Assembly (NCBI RefSeq): GCF_002860255.1 | Contig: NZ_PGVE01000028.1 | Span: forward strand, 1 to 64,000 | From: Neobacillus cucumis | GTDB taxonomy: Bacteria; Bacillota; Bacilli; Bacillales; Cytobacillaceae | Length of the DNA stretch: 64,000 bases | Direction: 5' to 3' | Position numbers and translations under genes: made by a program | Shown here: one piece after another, positions 1 to 9,150 of the stretch | Layout: each line of letters begins with the position of its first letter | Numbering within the stretch: position 1 is the first letter of the stretch | The notes under the pieces: model-generated | The model's database searches: none | What the model was told of the DNA's origin: nothing | Seen by the model: only the letters and a program-made list of their open reading frames with translations

Positions 1-56
1 TTGAATCATTGATGTCCTCATGGAGCGCATGCGGACATTGTACCTGGATTGCTGGA

Positions 57-90
57 CAAAAAAAAAGCCGCTTCATTCCTGAAACGGCCA
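57..90 (-). terminator. Terminator after fdhD
   Basis: Read on the minus strand, a GCCGTTTC / GAAGCGGC stem with a short loop is followed by a long T run. It lies directly behind the fdhD stop and closes the formate operon. Confidence 0.8.
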
Positions 91-94
91 TTTT

Positions 95-910
95 TTACGT
101 AAGAGATGGAACCCCCGGAACCTTAATCCGTTCGGGTCTTGTATATATATTTAATGAATGATTGCGTAAAAAACCAATCGTCGTAATATTCAGCTCTTCC
201 GCGAGCCTAAGGGCCAATTCGGTCGGGGCTGACTTTGAAAGAACAATGCCGCAACCTATTTTCGCTACTTTTAGTAACACCTCTGAGGAGATCCGGCCGC
301 TAAAAACAATAATTTTATCCGAAAGTGAAATCGAATGCTTTAAACAATGTCCATAAATTTTATCGAGTGCATTGTGTCGTCCAATATCTGTTCGATCCAC
401 CACAATTCCGTTCATGTCACATAGGGCAGCATTATGAACTCCACCTGTATCCTGGAAGATCACAGACGACTCCTGCATCTGTCTCATTAATTGAAAGCAT
501 TGGTCAATAGAAACGGTCACATCTACGTTTTTAAGTGGTTTGACCGTTCTCGCATCATTATAAAAATAAAAGCTTTGCCGGCTTTTCCCACAGCAAGACG
601 TGACATAGCGTTTGGAATGGAACATTTCGTTCAGTTTGTTGACCTTAAACGTATTCACAATCACACGGCCAGTGGTTTCTATGAAGGTGAGCTCTTTGAT
701 TTCTTTATAACTCCTAATGATCCCTTCTGAAGCCAAAAAGCCAACCACTAAATCCTCAATATACTCAGGGCTGCAAACAAGAGTAGCGAATTCTTGCTCA
801 TTTAACACAATGGTGATGGGATATTCTGTTACAATGGAGTCCGTTACTTTTTGTATGGCGCCGCCCTCATACCGCCAAACCTGGCTTTCCATTTTCATAG
901 GCTGATCCAT
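95..910 (-). CDS. fdhD: Formate dehydrogenase accessory sulfurtransferase FdhD
   Basis: FdhD transfers sulfur to the molybdenum cofactor of formate dehydrogenase in the cytoplasm and is required for its activity. The 271-residue protein has the usual family length and shows the catalytic CCGK motif (Cys106-Cys107) and the conserved GRHNALDK segment near residue 176. The ATG at 910 is preceded by a GAGGAGG site. It is the last gene of a minus-strand operon with formate dehydrogenase and lies 15 bases after the DUF2294 gene, which fits its role in maturing the upstream enzyme. The assignment is secure. Confidence 0.96.
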   Translation of the reverse strand: MDQPMKMESQVWRYEGGAIQKVTDSIVTEYPITIVLNEQEFATLVCSPEYIEDLVVGFLASEGIIRSYKEIKELTFIETTGRVIVNTFKVNKLNEMFHSKRYVTSCCGKSRQSFYFYNDARTVKPLKNVDVTVSIDQCFQLMRQMQESSVIFQDTGGVHNAALCDMNGIVVDRTDIGRHNALDKIYGHCLKHSISLSDKIIVFSGRISSEVLLKVAKIGCGIVLSKSAPTELALRLAEELNITTIGFLRNHSLNIYTRPERIKVPGVPSLT

Positions 911-925
911 ACTTTTCCCTCCTCG

Positions 926-1282
926 TTACTTACCCTCGATAGGTTGGTCAAAGACGAATACAGTCATGGCAATATCTTCTTCAATATTAATATCGGAAAA
1001 CAGCCTCAGCACCTTTGCTCCCATCAAGTTTTCAAATTTTAGCAGGACCTCTGGCTTTTTATAGATTTCCTTCACAAATCTTGTTCTCGTTTCATGAACC
1101 ATTTGTTTGCCTTGTTCTGAATGGATCATAAACTTTTCGACATTTGTCAGGTTGCCCCTCATTTCACTAATCGCCCAAGCCCCGTTAAATTTAGTAGTAA
1201 TCTCCTTAGGTCCATTACCTACATATTCTTTTCTTATTTCACGGACCAGCATACTAAATTGATGCTCCATATTCTTTGTCAT
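926..1282 (-). CDS. DUF2294 family protein (YrhF-like)
   Basis: This 118-residue soluble protein resembles the DUF2294 family; in Bacillus subtilis a homologue (YrhF) sits in the same formate dehydrogenase cluster. The biochemical function is not established. The ATG at 1282 has a strong GAGGAGG site. It is 49 bases downstream of the DUF1641 gene and 15 bases upstream of fdhD, so it is almost certainly co-transcribed with them. A role tied to formate dehydrogenase is inferred from position only. No signal peptide or membrane segment is visible. Confidence 0.85.
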   Translation of the reverse strand: MTKNMEHQFSMLVREIRKEYVGNGPKEITTKFNGAWAISEMRGNLTNVEKFMIHSEQGKQMVHETRTRFVKEIYKKPEVLLKFENLMGAKVLRLFSDINIEEDIAMTVFVFDQPIEGK

Positions 1283-1331
1283 CGACCGTCCCTCCTCGTC
1301 TTTACAGGTACATTTCCCTTCTTACTTCTTG

Positions 1332-1811
1332 TTACTCTTTTAAACCTTCCCCGATTCCTTTTAACAAATTAAACCCAAACCCTAAAGCGCGATTGATATC
1401 AGGATCCTTTAGAGCCTTCATTATATCAAACACCCCAAGTTTAGTGTCGGCTTTTAAGCCTTGCTCTGCCTTTTGCATCCCAGCGGTTAAGCTTTTTGCA
1501 AGCTTACTAGTCGTTTCTGGCTCCAATTCCGTCAAGATCCCTCCAGCAGCCATCGCATTATTGATCATGTTTGTCACTGGTTTTCGTGCAATTTGACCAA
1601 CCGCGATTTTTGCTGCACTTTCTTTTACTATCAAAAGACTTCCTAAAGCCTCCAAAATCCCGCTATCATGTAATTCCTGCAGCAGACTTAACGTTTCGAG
1701 CAGCGAATCCTTATTATCTGCCACCCCGGAGAGAAGATTCTCCAGGGATTGTATTTTTTTCTGTTCATCCGTCCATTCTGTTTTCTGAATGGTTTGAATC
1801 GGCTTGGCCAT
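1332..1811 (-). CDS. DUF1641 domain protein (YrhD-like)
   Basis: The 159-residue protein is helix-rich and matches DUF1641, a small family regularly encoded next to the catalytic subunit of bacillary formate dehydrogenases (YrhD in B. subtilis). It may be an accessory subunit, but its function is unproven. The start ATG overlaps the formate dehydrogenase stop by one base (TAATG), and an AGGAGG site lies inside the upstream gene, so the two are probably translationally coupled. The C-terminal half carries the glycine/leucine-rich pattern (GFGFNLLKGIGEGL) typical of the family. Confidence 0.88.
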   Translation of the reverse strand: MAKPIQTIQKTEWTDEQKKIQSLENLLSGVADNKDSLLETLSLLQELHDSGILEALGSLLIVKESAAKIAVGQIARKPVTNMINNAMAAGGILTELEPETTSKLAKSLTAGMQKAEQGLKADTKLGVFDIMKALKDPDINRALGFGFNLLKGIGEGLKE

Positions 1812-4783
1812 TACGCATTCCTCCTGTCATAGAACCCAGGCTTGACGTACTCATTCACACTTGCTATCGGCACATAATCTCCGCGTTCCCACTTCCGGTA
1901 AATTTCAAGGCCCATTTGTGGTGTACGGACCGCATTACGCGGATTGTATTTTGGCAGTGGATTTTCACCGTCAAGTGTGAGGACTTCCATCCGTACTTTT
2001 GCTTGTTTGTAAGCTGGTGTATGTGTCACCACATCTACTGCTCCTCCAGTAAGAAGGTTCACCGCACTCTCGTGGCTGGAAGAGTGCATTGGGACATACA
2101 CTGTTTTTCCAACGACACGATCTGTTACAAGAACTGGAAGGCGAATGGCCCCATATGGTGAGACAAGACGTACCAAGGAACCATCCTTCACGCCGCGTTC
2201 TTTTGCCAGCTCAGGAGACACCTCTACGAACACTTTCGGGAATTTGTAGTTAAGTCCTTCCGATTTTTGTGTTAAGTTTCCTTCATGGAAATGCTCCAAC
2301 AGACGTCCGTTATCTAATGAGAGATCGAACTCATCAGGGAACTCTACTGGCGGCACATAATCAAACAGACCAAAGCGCGCTTTTTTATCAGGGAAGTTAA
2401 ACCCTTCTTGGAAAAGGAGCGGCGTGTTTGATCCATCAAGAGAACCCCAATGGAAGCTGTTCCATCCTTCAAGAACATCATAATTACATTGTGCAAAGAA
2501 TGGAGTTAAGCTCGCCATTTCAGCAAAAATTTCACTTGGATGAGAATAATTCCAATCAAAGCCCATTTTTTTCGCTAATTCTGTTAAGATCCACCAGTCC
2601 GGTTTACTATTGCCCATCGGCTCTAATGCTTGGTACAAGCGCTGTACACGGCGCTCCGTATTGGTAAAGGTTCCATCTTTTTCAAGTGATGGTGTACCTG
2701 GCAAAATCACATCCGCAAATTGAGCCGTTGTAGTTAAAAAGATTTCTTGTACGACAAGGAAATCTAACTTAGAAAGCATTTCCTGTGTATGATTGGAGTC
2801 TGCATCGACCCAAGCCATATCCTCCCCAGCAATAAACATCGCCTTGATCCTGTCATTATCAATGGCTTCGAGCATCTGAATATTGTCTAATCCAGGAATT
2901 GCTGGAATGTCTACACCATATGCCTTCTCAAATTTAGCACGTATTTGATCATCTGTAACAGGTTGATAGCCTGGGAAGATATTTGGCATGGTTCCCATGT
3001 CAGCCGCACCTTGTACGTTATTATGTCCGCGTAAAGGATAGGCACCTGCATTTGGACGCATCATGTTTCCAGTTGCGAGAAGCAGGTTGGCAATGGCAAC
3101 CGATGTGTGGGAACCTGCTATATTTTGCGTTACACCCATACCCCAGCATATCGCTGTACCATCGGCATCACGAATCATTTCTGCCATTTGTATTAATGTT
3201 TCTTTATAAATACCAGTGATCTTTTCTGCCTCATCCAGCGTATACGGCTCGATCATTTTTAAAAATTCATCATAATGATTAACATGGGCCTTAATAAATG
3301 CCTCATCATGCCAGCCTTGGTCAATCATATACTTTGTAATTGCTGAAAGCCAGACATAATCTGTTCCTTGTTTTGGACGAACGAACAAATCAGCTCGATC
3401 TCCCATTTCATGTCTGCGCACGTCCACCGTTATTAATTTTTGTCCGTGAAGTTTTTGCGCTCGCTTAATACGTGTGGCAAGTACCGGATGGCCTTCGGCA
3501 GGGGCGCATCCTACAAGAATGACAAGACCTGCACCAGCTATATCCTTAATCGTTCCACTGTCGCCGCCAATGCCTCCCGTTTGCTGTAATCCCCATGAGG
3601 CAGGTGACTGACAATACCGTGAACAGTTATCTACATTGTTCGTTCCAAACACTTGGCGGGATAATTTTTGGATCAGGTAATTTTCCTCGTTAGTTATTTT
3701 AGAGGATGCAATAAATCCTATCGAATCGCTGCCGTAAGTATCTTTGATTCCGCCCAATTTGTTCGCTACGAGAGTCAGAGCCTCATCCCAGCTAGCTTCC
3801 ACAAACACATCACCTTTGCGGATTAATGGTGTGGTAATCCGTTCTTGTGAATTGACAAAATCCCATCCAAATTTACCTTTTACACAGGTAGAGACACTAT
3901 TTACAGGTGCGTTCTCAGATGGCTCAATTTTAAGAATTTCACGATCTTTTGTCCAAACTTCAAATGAGCAGCCAACACCACAAAACGTACAAACGGTTTT
4001 AGTTTTTTCTATACGAGTTTCACGCATCGCGGCTTCTACTTCAGAAACAGCAAAAATGGTTTGATAGTCAGGCTCTACAGCTTTTACGATGTCAATCATT
4101 GGTGTCAGCAAGTCATCTGAAATGCCTGTCATAAACCCGGCATTTCCAAGCATGGATTTTTCCATTAAGGCGTTACATGGGCAGACAGTCACACATTGAC
4201 CGCAGGATACGCAAGAGGATTCGTTAATACTTTTCCCCCCGTCCCATAACACTCGCGGCTGACCACTTTCCCAGTTAATCGTTAACGTTTCATTCACTTG
4301 AAGATCCTGACATGTCTCCACGCAACGTCCGCACAAGATACATTGATCAGGGTCATACCGATAAAACGGATGGGACATATCTACTTCATAGCCCTTTGAG
4401 CGATGTGGGCGTGTTTGGTGTTCTACCCCCATCATTTCTGCCGTATTATGTACACGGCAATTACCATTGTTATTATCACAAACAGTACAGTATAAGAGAT
4501 GATTTTCTAAAATACGGTCCATTGCCTCCTCCTGCGCTTCCTTTGCAAGCTCAGACGAGGTCAAAATATCCATGCCTTCTTCTACTACAGTCGAACAAGC
4601 ACGCATAATGCTGCCGTTTATTTCACACATACAGGTGTCACAGCTCTGAACAGGTCCTAGAACTTCTGAATAGCAAATGTGCGGATGCTCCATTTCCTGT
4701 TGCAGTAAATAATCCAAAATACGGGTTCCCTTTTCCACTTCATGTGCTGTTCCATTAATTAGAACATTCACTTTTTCTATCAC
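1811..4783 (-). CDS. fdhF: Formate dehydrogenase alpha subunit, NuoG-like, molybdopterin and FeS
   Basis: This enzyme oxidises formate to CO2. The 990-residue protein begins with a [2Fe-2S] ferredoxin domain (Cys37, 48, 51, 63), followed by a His/Cys [4Fe-4S] segment near 99-112, two ferredoxin clusters (Cys148-158 and Cys191-203), the molybdopterin-domain cluster (CTFCGVGC at 265-272) and the catalytic domain. The metal-ligand position is Cys391 (NCSRYCQSP) rather than selenocysteine. The C-terminal third is a molybdopterin-dinucleotide binding domain. Translation starts at GTG 4783 behind AAGGAGG. It lies downstream of an FNT transporter and upstream of DUF1641, DUF2294 and fdhD, the arrangement of B. 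subtilis yrhGEDF-type clusters. The in vivo electron acceptor cannot be told from sequence. Confidence 0.95.
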   Translation of the reverse strand: MIEKVNVLINGTAHEVEKGTRILDYLLQQEMEHPHICYSEVLGPVQSCDTCMCEINGSIMRACSTVVEEGMDILTSSELAKEAQEEAMDRILENHLLYCTVCDNNNGNCRVHNTAEMMGVEHQTRPHRSKGYEVDMSHPFYRYDPDQCILCGRCVETCQDLQVNETLTINWESGQPRVLWDGGKSINESSCVSCGQCVTVCPCNALMEKSMLGNAGFMTGISDDLLTPMIDIVKAVEPDYQTIFAVSEVEAAMRETRIEKTKTVCTFCGVGCSFEVWTKDREILKIEPSENAPVNSVSTCVKGKFGWDFVNSQERITTPLIRKGDVFVEASWDEALTLVANKLGGIKDTYGSDSIGFIASSKITNEENYLIQKLSRQVFGTNNVDNCSRYCQSPASWGLQQTGGIGGDSGTIKDIAGAGLVILVGCAPAEGHPVLATRIKRAQKLHGQKLITVDVRRHEMGDRADLFVRPKQGTDYVWLSAITKYMIDQGWHDEAFIKAHVNHYDEFLKMIEPYTLDEAEKITGIYKETLIQMAEMIRDADGTAICWGMGVTQNIAGSHTSVAIANLLLATGNMMRPNAGAYPLRGHNNVQGAADMGTMPNIFPGYQPVTDDQIRAKFEKAYGVDIPAIPGLDNIQMLEAIDNDRIKAMFIAGEDMAWVDADSNHTQEMLSKLDFLVVQEIFLTTTAQFADVILPGTPSLEKDGTFTNTERRVQRLYQALEPMGNSKPDWWILTELAKKMGFDWNYSHPSEIFAEMASLTPFFAQCNYDVLEGWNSFHWGSLDGSNTPLLFQEGFNFPDKKARFGLFDYVPPVEFPDEFDLSLDNGRLLEHFHEGNLTQKSEGLNYKFPKVFVEVSPELAKERGVKDGSLVRLVSPYGAIRLPVLVTDRVVGKTVYVPMHSSSHESAVNLLTGGAVDVVTHTPAYKQAKVRMEVLTLDGENPLPKYNPRNAVRTPQMGLEIYRKWERGDYVPIASVNEYVKPGFYDRRNA

Positions 4784-4929
4784 TGTAAGTCCTCCTTAGT
4801 TAAAAACAGAGAAATCTATTATTTTTTAAAACTAGTTTTCGATTAATAGCAGAATATTTAACTATTAAAACCTTTTCTTTAAAACTATTAATATGCATCA
4901 TGTAAAAGGATAATCATCCAAATCTTACA

Positions 4930-5742
4930 TTAACTAACTTTCTTGTTACTTGACTTCGCTTTAGATTGAGCTTGCAGGGAATCCTTATGCACCATCCAAT
5001 AGATCAAGGCAACGAATACGCCGCCGCCAATGGCATTTCCAATGACTACCGGGACAAAATTACTTATATAATCAGCCCAAGTGAAATGCCCGGCGAAGAT
5101 CGCAGCAGGGATGACGAACATATTTGCCACCACGTGTTGAAACCCAATGGCAACAAATCCCATAATCGGGAACCAAATCGCAAGGATTTTCCCGCCAATA
5201 TCATCTGCGCCATAAGCGAGCCACACGCCTAAACAAACGAGCCAGTTGCAGCCCACACCAGAAATTAAGGTTTTAATAAAGGTTTCGTCAATTTTACCTT
5301 CTGCCACAGCAATGGTTTTGGTTAGAAATGGTCCTGTTTCCGTTAAACCTACGATGTGGCCAAAGAAAAAAGCTACAAAGATCGCTCCAATAAAATTACT
5401 TACTAATACTAAGAACCAATTTTGCAATAGCTGCCCTACCGTTGCTCGTCTTGACAAAACGGCAATGGGAAGCGCCATCATATTTCCTGTTAATAGCTCT
5501 CCCCCTGCAATAATGATCAGCATTAAACCTACAGGGAAAACCGCTCCACCTAAGAGCGAGCTAAAGGAACCCCATTCTTTTGGGAGATTTGCAATTACTC
5601 GAATGTCTAATAAGAAACCAAGTGAAATAAAGGCTCCGCCTAAAAACCCTAATAAAAGCGCATGACTAGGACGCATCGTTGCCTTCTTCGCACCAGCCTC
5701 AACCGCTAATTCCGCTATGCGCTGAGAACTATGGAATGCCAT
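4930..5742 (-). CDS. Formate/nitrite transporter (FNT family)
   Basis: A FocA/NirC-type pentameric channel for formate or nitrite. The 270-residue protein has six predicted membrane segments, the GGAFISLGF start of the first helix and the LLTGNMMA motif of the broken helix typical of FNT proteins. The C-terminus is a short basic tail. ATG 5742 follows TAGGAGGAA. It is the first gene of the formate operon; a 146-base AT-rich gap separates it from formate dehydrogenase and may hold a second promoter. Formate is the likely substrate because of the neighbours. An unusual structured leader lies upstream. Confidence 0.93.
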   Translation of the reverse strand: MAFHSSQRIAELAVEAGAKKATMRPSHALLLGFLGGAFISLGFLLDIRVIANLPKEWGSFSSLLGGAVFPVGLMLIIIAGGELLTGNMMALPIAVLSRRATVGQLLQNWFLVLVSNFIGAIFVAFFFGHIVGLTETGPFLTKTIAVAEGKIDETFIKTLISGVGCNWLVCLGVWLAYGADDIGGKILAIWFPIMGFVAIGFQHVVANMFVIPAAIFAGHFTWADYISNFVPVVIGNAIGGGVFVALIYWMVHKDSLQAQSKAKSSNKKVS

Positions 5743-5775
5743 ATTCTTTTCCTCCTATTTATATAATCATGGGTA

Positions 5776-5830
5776 AGCATGGGGACGGTTCTCCTGCTTC
5801 TTTTGGAAGCAGGAGAACCGTCCCCATGCT
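5776..5830. repeat. Perfect 25-bp inverted repeat (REP-like palindrome)
   Basis: Two perfect 25-base arms (5776-5800 and 5806-5830) with core GGGGACGGTTCTC flank a 5-base loop. A single arm of the same sequence recurs at about 37346-37370. A shared core in two intergenic spots suggests an interspersed REP-like element. It lies in the formate operon leader without a T run, so it is not a standard terminator. Confidence 0.85.
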
Positions 5831-5839
5831 CCCAAAACG

Positions 5840-5899
5840 CAAAAAAGCCCACTATAAATCGGTTTTCATGCATTGGCATGTACCGTTTTACAGTGGGCT
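5840..5899 (-). promoter_or_regulatory. Long hairpin with T run in the formate operon leader (attenuator candidate)
   Basis: On the minus strand AGCCCACT...AGTGGGCT forms a long interrupted stem (5846-5899) with inner paired blocks TAAA/TTTA, CGGT/ACCG and CATGC/GCATG, then six T. It is an intrinsic terminator in the direction of the FNT gene, about 100 bases before its start, well after the narK-PAS terminator. This placement fits either attenuation of the formate operon or the end of a short leader RNA. I do not recognise a known riboswitch upstream of it. Confidence 0.6.
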
Positions 5900-6107
5900 G
5901 ACAGCTGAGCATTTATTTATACTAGCGATCTTTCCCGCCATAGACACTACGTCAAGAACAGGATGTACAGTCAATTTTTAATTAACCGGCATCAATGAAC
6001 TTTCCATACTCTATAAACCTTTCTTATATTATCATGGAAAATGTAATTTGTGAACATTTTATGAAATTTTTCTTTACTAACCATATATCCTCTTAAGCCC
6101 TGAAATA

Positions 6108-6133
6108 AAAAAAAGCTGAAGTTTTCCTCAGCA
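6108..6133 (-). terminator. Terminator after the NarK-PAS gene
   Basis: A GCTGAGGAAAACTTCAGC hairpin followed by a T run overlaps the stop codon of the upstream transporter gene on the minus strand. Confidence 0.8.
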
Positions 6134-7627
6134 CTGTTGCTTGCTAATATCGCTAAATAAACCTATATAATATTTAACTTCTCCCGCATCATTTTTTACC
6201 TCACTAATAGTCAGCCATTCTAAATAGACTTCTCCATTTTTTCGTTTATTCCATATTTCCCCTTGCCAATAGCCTTGTTCACGTATCGATCCCCACATTT
6301 TTTGATAAAAATGCTGATCATGTTTACCGGATTGAAGGATATTGGGATTATGACCAACTGCCTCTTCTGCACTATAGCCAGTAACCTTCGTGAAGGCATG
6401 GTTTACTTTCTCAATGATTCCGTGCGTGTTTGTTACCATCATGCTTTGTCCTACATTCTCTAAAATTTTTGTTTCCATATCTAATTTTTCAAGAAAATAC
6501 ATCCACACTACGATGACAAAGCTTGCAAGTGAAAACATGGCAAGTGACATAAAACCGATGGCATATTGTCCAGTGATCCCAAACACCATTGTCAATACGA
6601 GGGGAGGAAAAAATCCACCTAACCCTCCCATTGCCGATACAATTCCATTCGTAATCCCTGCTTGTTTTGAAAAATAGTACGGCACCAGCTTAAAGATCGT
6701 CCCATTTCCAATCCCTGCACAAATGGCAACAATTAGGCAGCCTATTGTATATAACTTAATTGTTGGCGAAAAGGAAAGGAGAACGCCAGCAAAAGTTAAC
6801 CCCGTAAATACTACTAGTAAAATTTTGAAGGGATTATATTTATCAGCCAGCCACCCGCCTATCGGCCGAAGGATGGTGGCTAATGTAATAAATCCAGCCG
6901 TTCGAAGCCCCGCATCAACAGTTGTTAGGTTAAAGTTTGTGACTAAAAAATTGGGAAGATAAACAGTAAACGCAACGAATGAACCGAAGGAAATAAAATA
7001 GAACAAGCTTAAAAACCAAAGCTTTTCATTTTTGTAAACACTTTTGATTTGCCCTATAAGGGGATTATTCACTTTTTGCTCTTTGCGGTCGCCAAACAAA
7101 AAGTTTAGAATAGCAAACAAAATAACTGGCACTAAGAATAAACGGATTGTATTATGCCAGCCCAATGCATTAGCAAGGACAGGAGCAGTGAAAGAAGTGA
7201 CTGCGGTACCTATGTTCCCTGCACCATAAATCCCATTTACAAACCCATGCCGTTCCTTAGGGTAATATTTTGGCAAGGACGTAACACCAATGGAAAACAC
7301 GGCCCCACCCATCCCCAGCACCAATCCTCCAATAATTAAATCCGAAAATGAATCCGCCTTACTTAAATAGAGGACTGGAAAAATCAACATGAGAAAGCTA
7401 AGAAAAAACATGCTTCTAGCACCAAATCGATTTGTCCAATATCCCAAAAAGATCCGTAAAATGGAGCCTAAAATAACCGGGATGGCTGTAACTAAGGCAA
7501 CCTGGTTAGCCGTGAGGGATATGTCCATCTTAATTTTCGGCATTAAGGATGAAATAATAACCCAGCACATAAATCCAACTACAAGGCTTAAAGTTTGAAG
7601 AGATAATTGCCATTTTTGAGATTGCAT
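6128..7627 (-). CDS. NarK-type nitrate/nitrite MFS transporter fused to a C-terminal PAS domain
   Basis: Residues 1-380 form a 12-helix major facilitator of the nitrate/nitrite porter family, with both family signatures (GAGNIGTAVTSF near 135 and AGIGNGTIFKLVP near 300). Residues about 385-499 are a PAS domain of the kind usually found before GGDEF/EAL domains (ENVGQSMMVTN, TGYSAEEAVG, GEIWNKRKNGEVY, GLFSDIS), and the protein ends right after it with no output domain. NarK proteins are usually about 400 residues. The ATG at 7627 has GGAGGAGG. It is a single-gene unit upstream of the formate operon with its own terminator. PAS could sense a ligand or redox state and gate transport; that is inference. 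Confidence 0.9.
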   Translation of the reverse strand: MQSQKWQLSLQTLSLVVGFMCWVIISSLMPKIKMDISLTANQVALVTAIPVILGSILRIFLGYWTNRFGARSMFFLSFLMLIFPVLYLSKADSFSDLIIGGLVLGMGGAVFSIGVTSLPKYYPKERHGFVNGIYGAGNIGTAVTSFTAPVLANALGWHNTIRLFLVPVILFAILNFLFGDRKEQKVNNPLIGQIKSVYKNEKLWFLSLFYFISFGSFVAFTVYLPNFLVTNFNLTTVDAGLRTAGFITLATILRPIGGWLADKYNPFKILLVVFTGLTFAGVLLSFSPTIKLYTIGCLIVAICAGIGNGTIFKLVPYYFSKQAGITNGIVSAMGGLGGFFPPLVLTMVFGITGQYAIGFMSLAMFSLASFVIVVWMYFLEKLDMETKILENVGQSMMVTNTHGIIEKVNHAFTKVTGYSAEEAVGHNPNILQSGKHDQHFYQKMWGSIREQGYWQGEIWNKRKNGEVYLEWLTISEVKNDAGEVKYYIGLFSDISKQQC

Positions 7628-7869
7628 TTATTCTTCCTCCTCCTTTCAAAATAGGGAGCAAAATGAGCCATTTTACTAGGAATTTTTACATAAAGTGAAA
7701 CATTTAAACCTTGTTTATACGTTCAATTTATTTCTAATAATCAGTCAAATCAACCATTTTCTGTTAAACTTTTGTGTCTTTTCAAAAAAAAGTGTTCTTT
7801 TGTATGCCTCAACTAAATGTGTCCAATAATAATGAAGGAAATCTAGGTATTATTCATTGAGGTGATCAA

Positions 7870-8655
7870 ATGCCACTCCTCGAAGTTGACGAAAGTACCC
7901 TTTACTATACGGTTAAAGGGGAAGGTATTCCTGTCATATTTATTCATCCACCTGTTCTAACTTCAATAAACTTCATATACCAGGCAGAATATCTATCCCG
8001 TTATTTTCAGGTCATCACTTTTGATATACGGGGACATGGAAGGAGTTCTTTTTCAAGGAAACCAATTACCTACCCACTAATTGTAGAAGATGTCAAAATA
8101 CTAATGGACCATCTGGATATTAAGCAAGCCTTTTTATGCGGTTATTCCACAGGGGCAAGTATTCTTTTGGAATTTTTGTTATCAACATCAAAGGGGCGTG
8201 CTTTAGGTGGAATCATTATTAGTGGAATGGCTGAGGTCAGTGACTGGCGCCTAAAAAACAGAATAAAGCTGGCTAAAAACATGGCCAAGATTGGTGCATT
8301 GCCTGCTTTAGCTTGGTCCATATCAAATAGTAATTCAAATACAAAAGAATTGTGCGAGAGGATGTTGAAAGAAGCTAAAAAAGGGGATGCTCTGAACATC
8401 TCCCAATACTATGATTACAGTTTAAAATACAATTGTTCCAATCAACTAGAGAATATTACCCTGCCAATTTCCCTCATTTATGGGGAAGAGGATAAACCAT
8501 TTTATCCTTATGCACAGCAATTACATAGGAACCTTCCTCATAATGAATTAACCTTTGTTGAAGGGATTAAACATCAGGTCCCGACAAAAGCAGCAAGTAA
8601 ATTGAATCATGTGATTGATCAATTTATTCGAAATCATTCTAGTAAACGTAGGTGA
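7870..8655 (+). CDS. Alpha/beta hydrolase
   Basis: A cytoplasmic serine hydrolase of the alpha/beta fold. The 261-residue protein has the oxyanion HPP segment near 26, RGHGRS at 54-59, the nucleophile elbow GYSTG with Ser93, an acidic residue in YGEEDKPF near 214 and a C-terminal catalytic His in GIKHQVP. The substrate is unknown. ATG 7870 is preceded by GAGGTGA. The next gene, a PAP2 phosphatase, begins seven bases after the stop, so the pair forms an operon. Confidence 0.9.
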   Translation: MPLLEVDESTLYYTVKGEGIPVIFIHPPVLTSINFIYQAEYLSRYFQVITFDIRGHGRSSFSRKPITYPLIVEDVKILMDHLDIKQAFLCGYSTGASILLEFLLSTSKGRALGGIIISGMAEVSDWRLKNRIKLAKNMAKIGALPALAWSISNSNSNTKELCERMLKEAKKGDALNISQYYDYSLKYNCSNQLENITLPISLIYGEEDKPFYPYAQQLHRNLPHNELTFVEGIKHQVPTKAASKLNHVIDQFIRNHSSKRR

Positions 8656-8661
8656 ATCAAT

Positions 8662-9150
8662 TTGGATATCAAACTATTCCGCTTCATAAATTTGCTTTCC
8701 GGCCGTTTTATCTTTTTAGATAAATTAATGATATTCATTTCTACCAAGATGAAGTTTGTTTTCTTTATTATTCTGGTGGTTTTGCTGTTTAAAAAAAAGA
8801 ATATAACCCTTGAAGCAGTTGTGTCTATTCTGATTTCTTTATTCATGCATTTTATTATAAAGGTATTCTATTTTAAGCCCCGTCCATTCTTAGAAAGGAG
8901 AGTAGGTATTCTTCTCCCTTCTAAAGTTGATTCATCCTTTCCCAGCAAACATACACTATTAGTTTTTGCTGTTTCAACAATCGTCTTCATTTATCAACGC
9001 ATCCTTGGGTCTATTATGTTCGGGTTCTCGATTTTAACGGGCGTATCACGAATATGGTTAGGACATCATTATCCCTCCGACATTGCAGGCAGTGCTGTAT
9101 TAGGCACTTTTACAAGTTCATTCATCCATAAATTTGTAAAAAGAAAATGA
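8662..9150 (+). CDS. PAP2-family membrane phosphatase
   Basis: This 162-residue protein has about four or five membrane helices and the three phosphatase motifs: K-x6-RP (KVFYFKPRP, 67-75), PSKH (94-97, in place of PSGH) and SR-x5-H-x3-D (SRIWLGHHYPSD, 129-140). The family dephosphorylates lipid phosphates such as undecaprenyl pyrophosphate or phosphatidic acid at the membrane. It starts at TTG 8662, with AGGTGA overlapping the end of the hydrolase gene, so translation is likely coupled. Which lipid it acts on cannot be told. Confidence 0.9.
   Translation: MDIKLFRFINLLSGRFIFLDKLMIFISTKMKFVFFIILVVLLFKKKNITLEAVVSILISLFMHFIIKVFYFKPRPFLERRVGILLPSKVDSSFPSKHTLLVFAVSTIVFIYQRILGSIMFGFSILTGVSRIWLGHHYPSDIAGSAVLGTFTSSFIHKFVKRK

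Noticed and set aside
1..56. Short inverted repeat ATGTCC...GGACAT at the left edge
   Set aside because: Too short and cut by the window edge to assign as terminator, riboswitch or gene end.
6045..6065. Possible Fnr-type site (TGTGAACATTTTATGA) upstream of the formate operon
   Set aside because: Only one half-site fits the consensus; not enough to call a regulator site.
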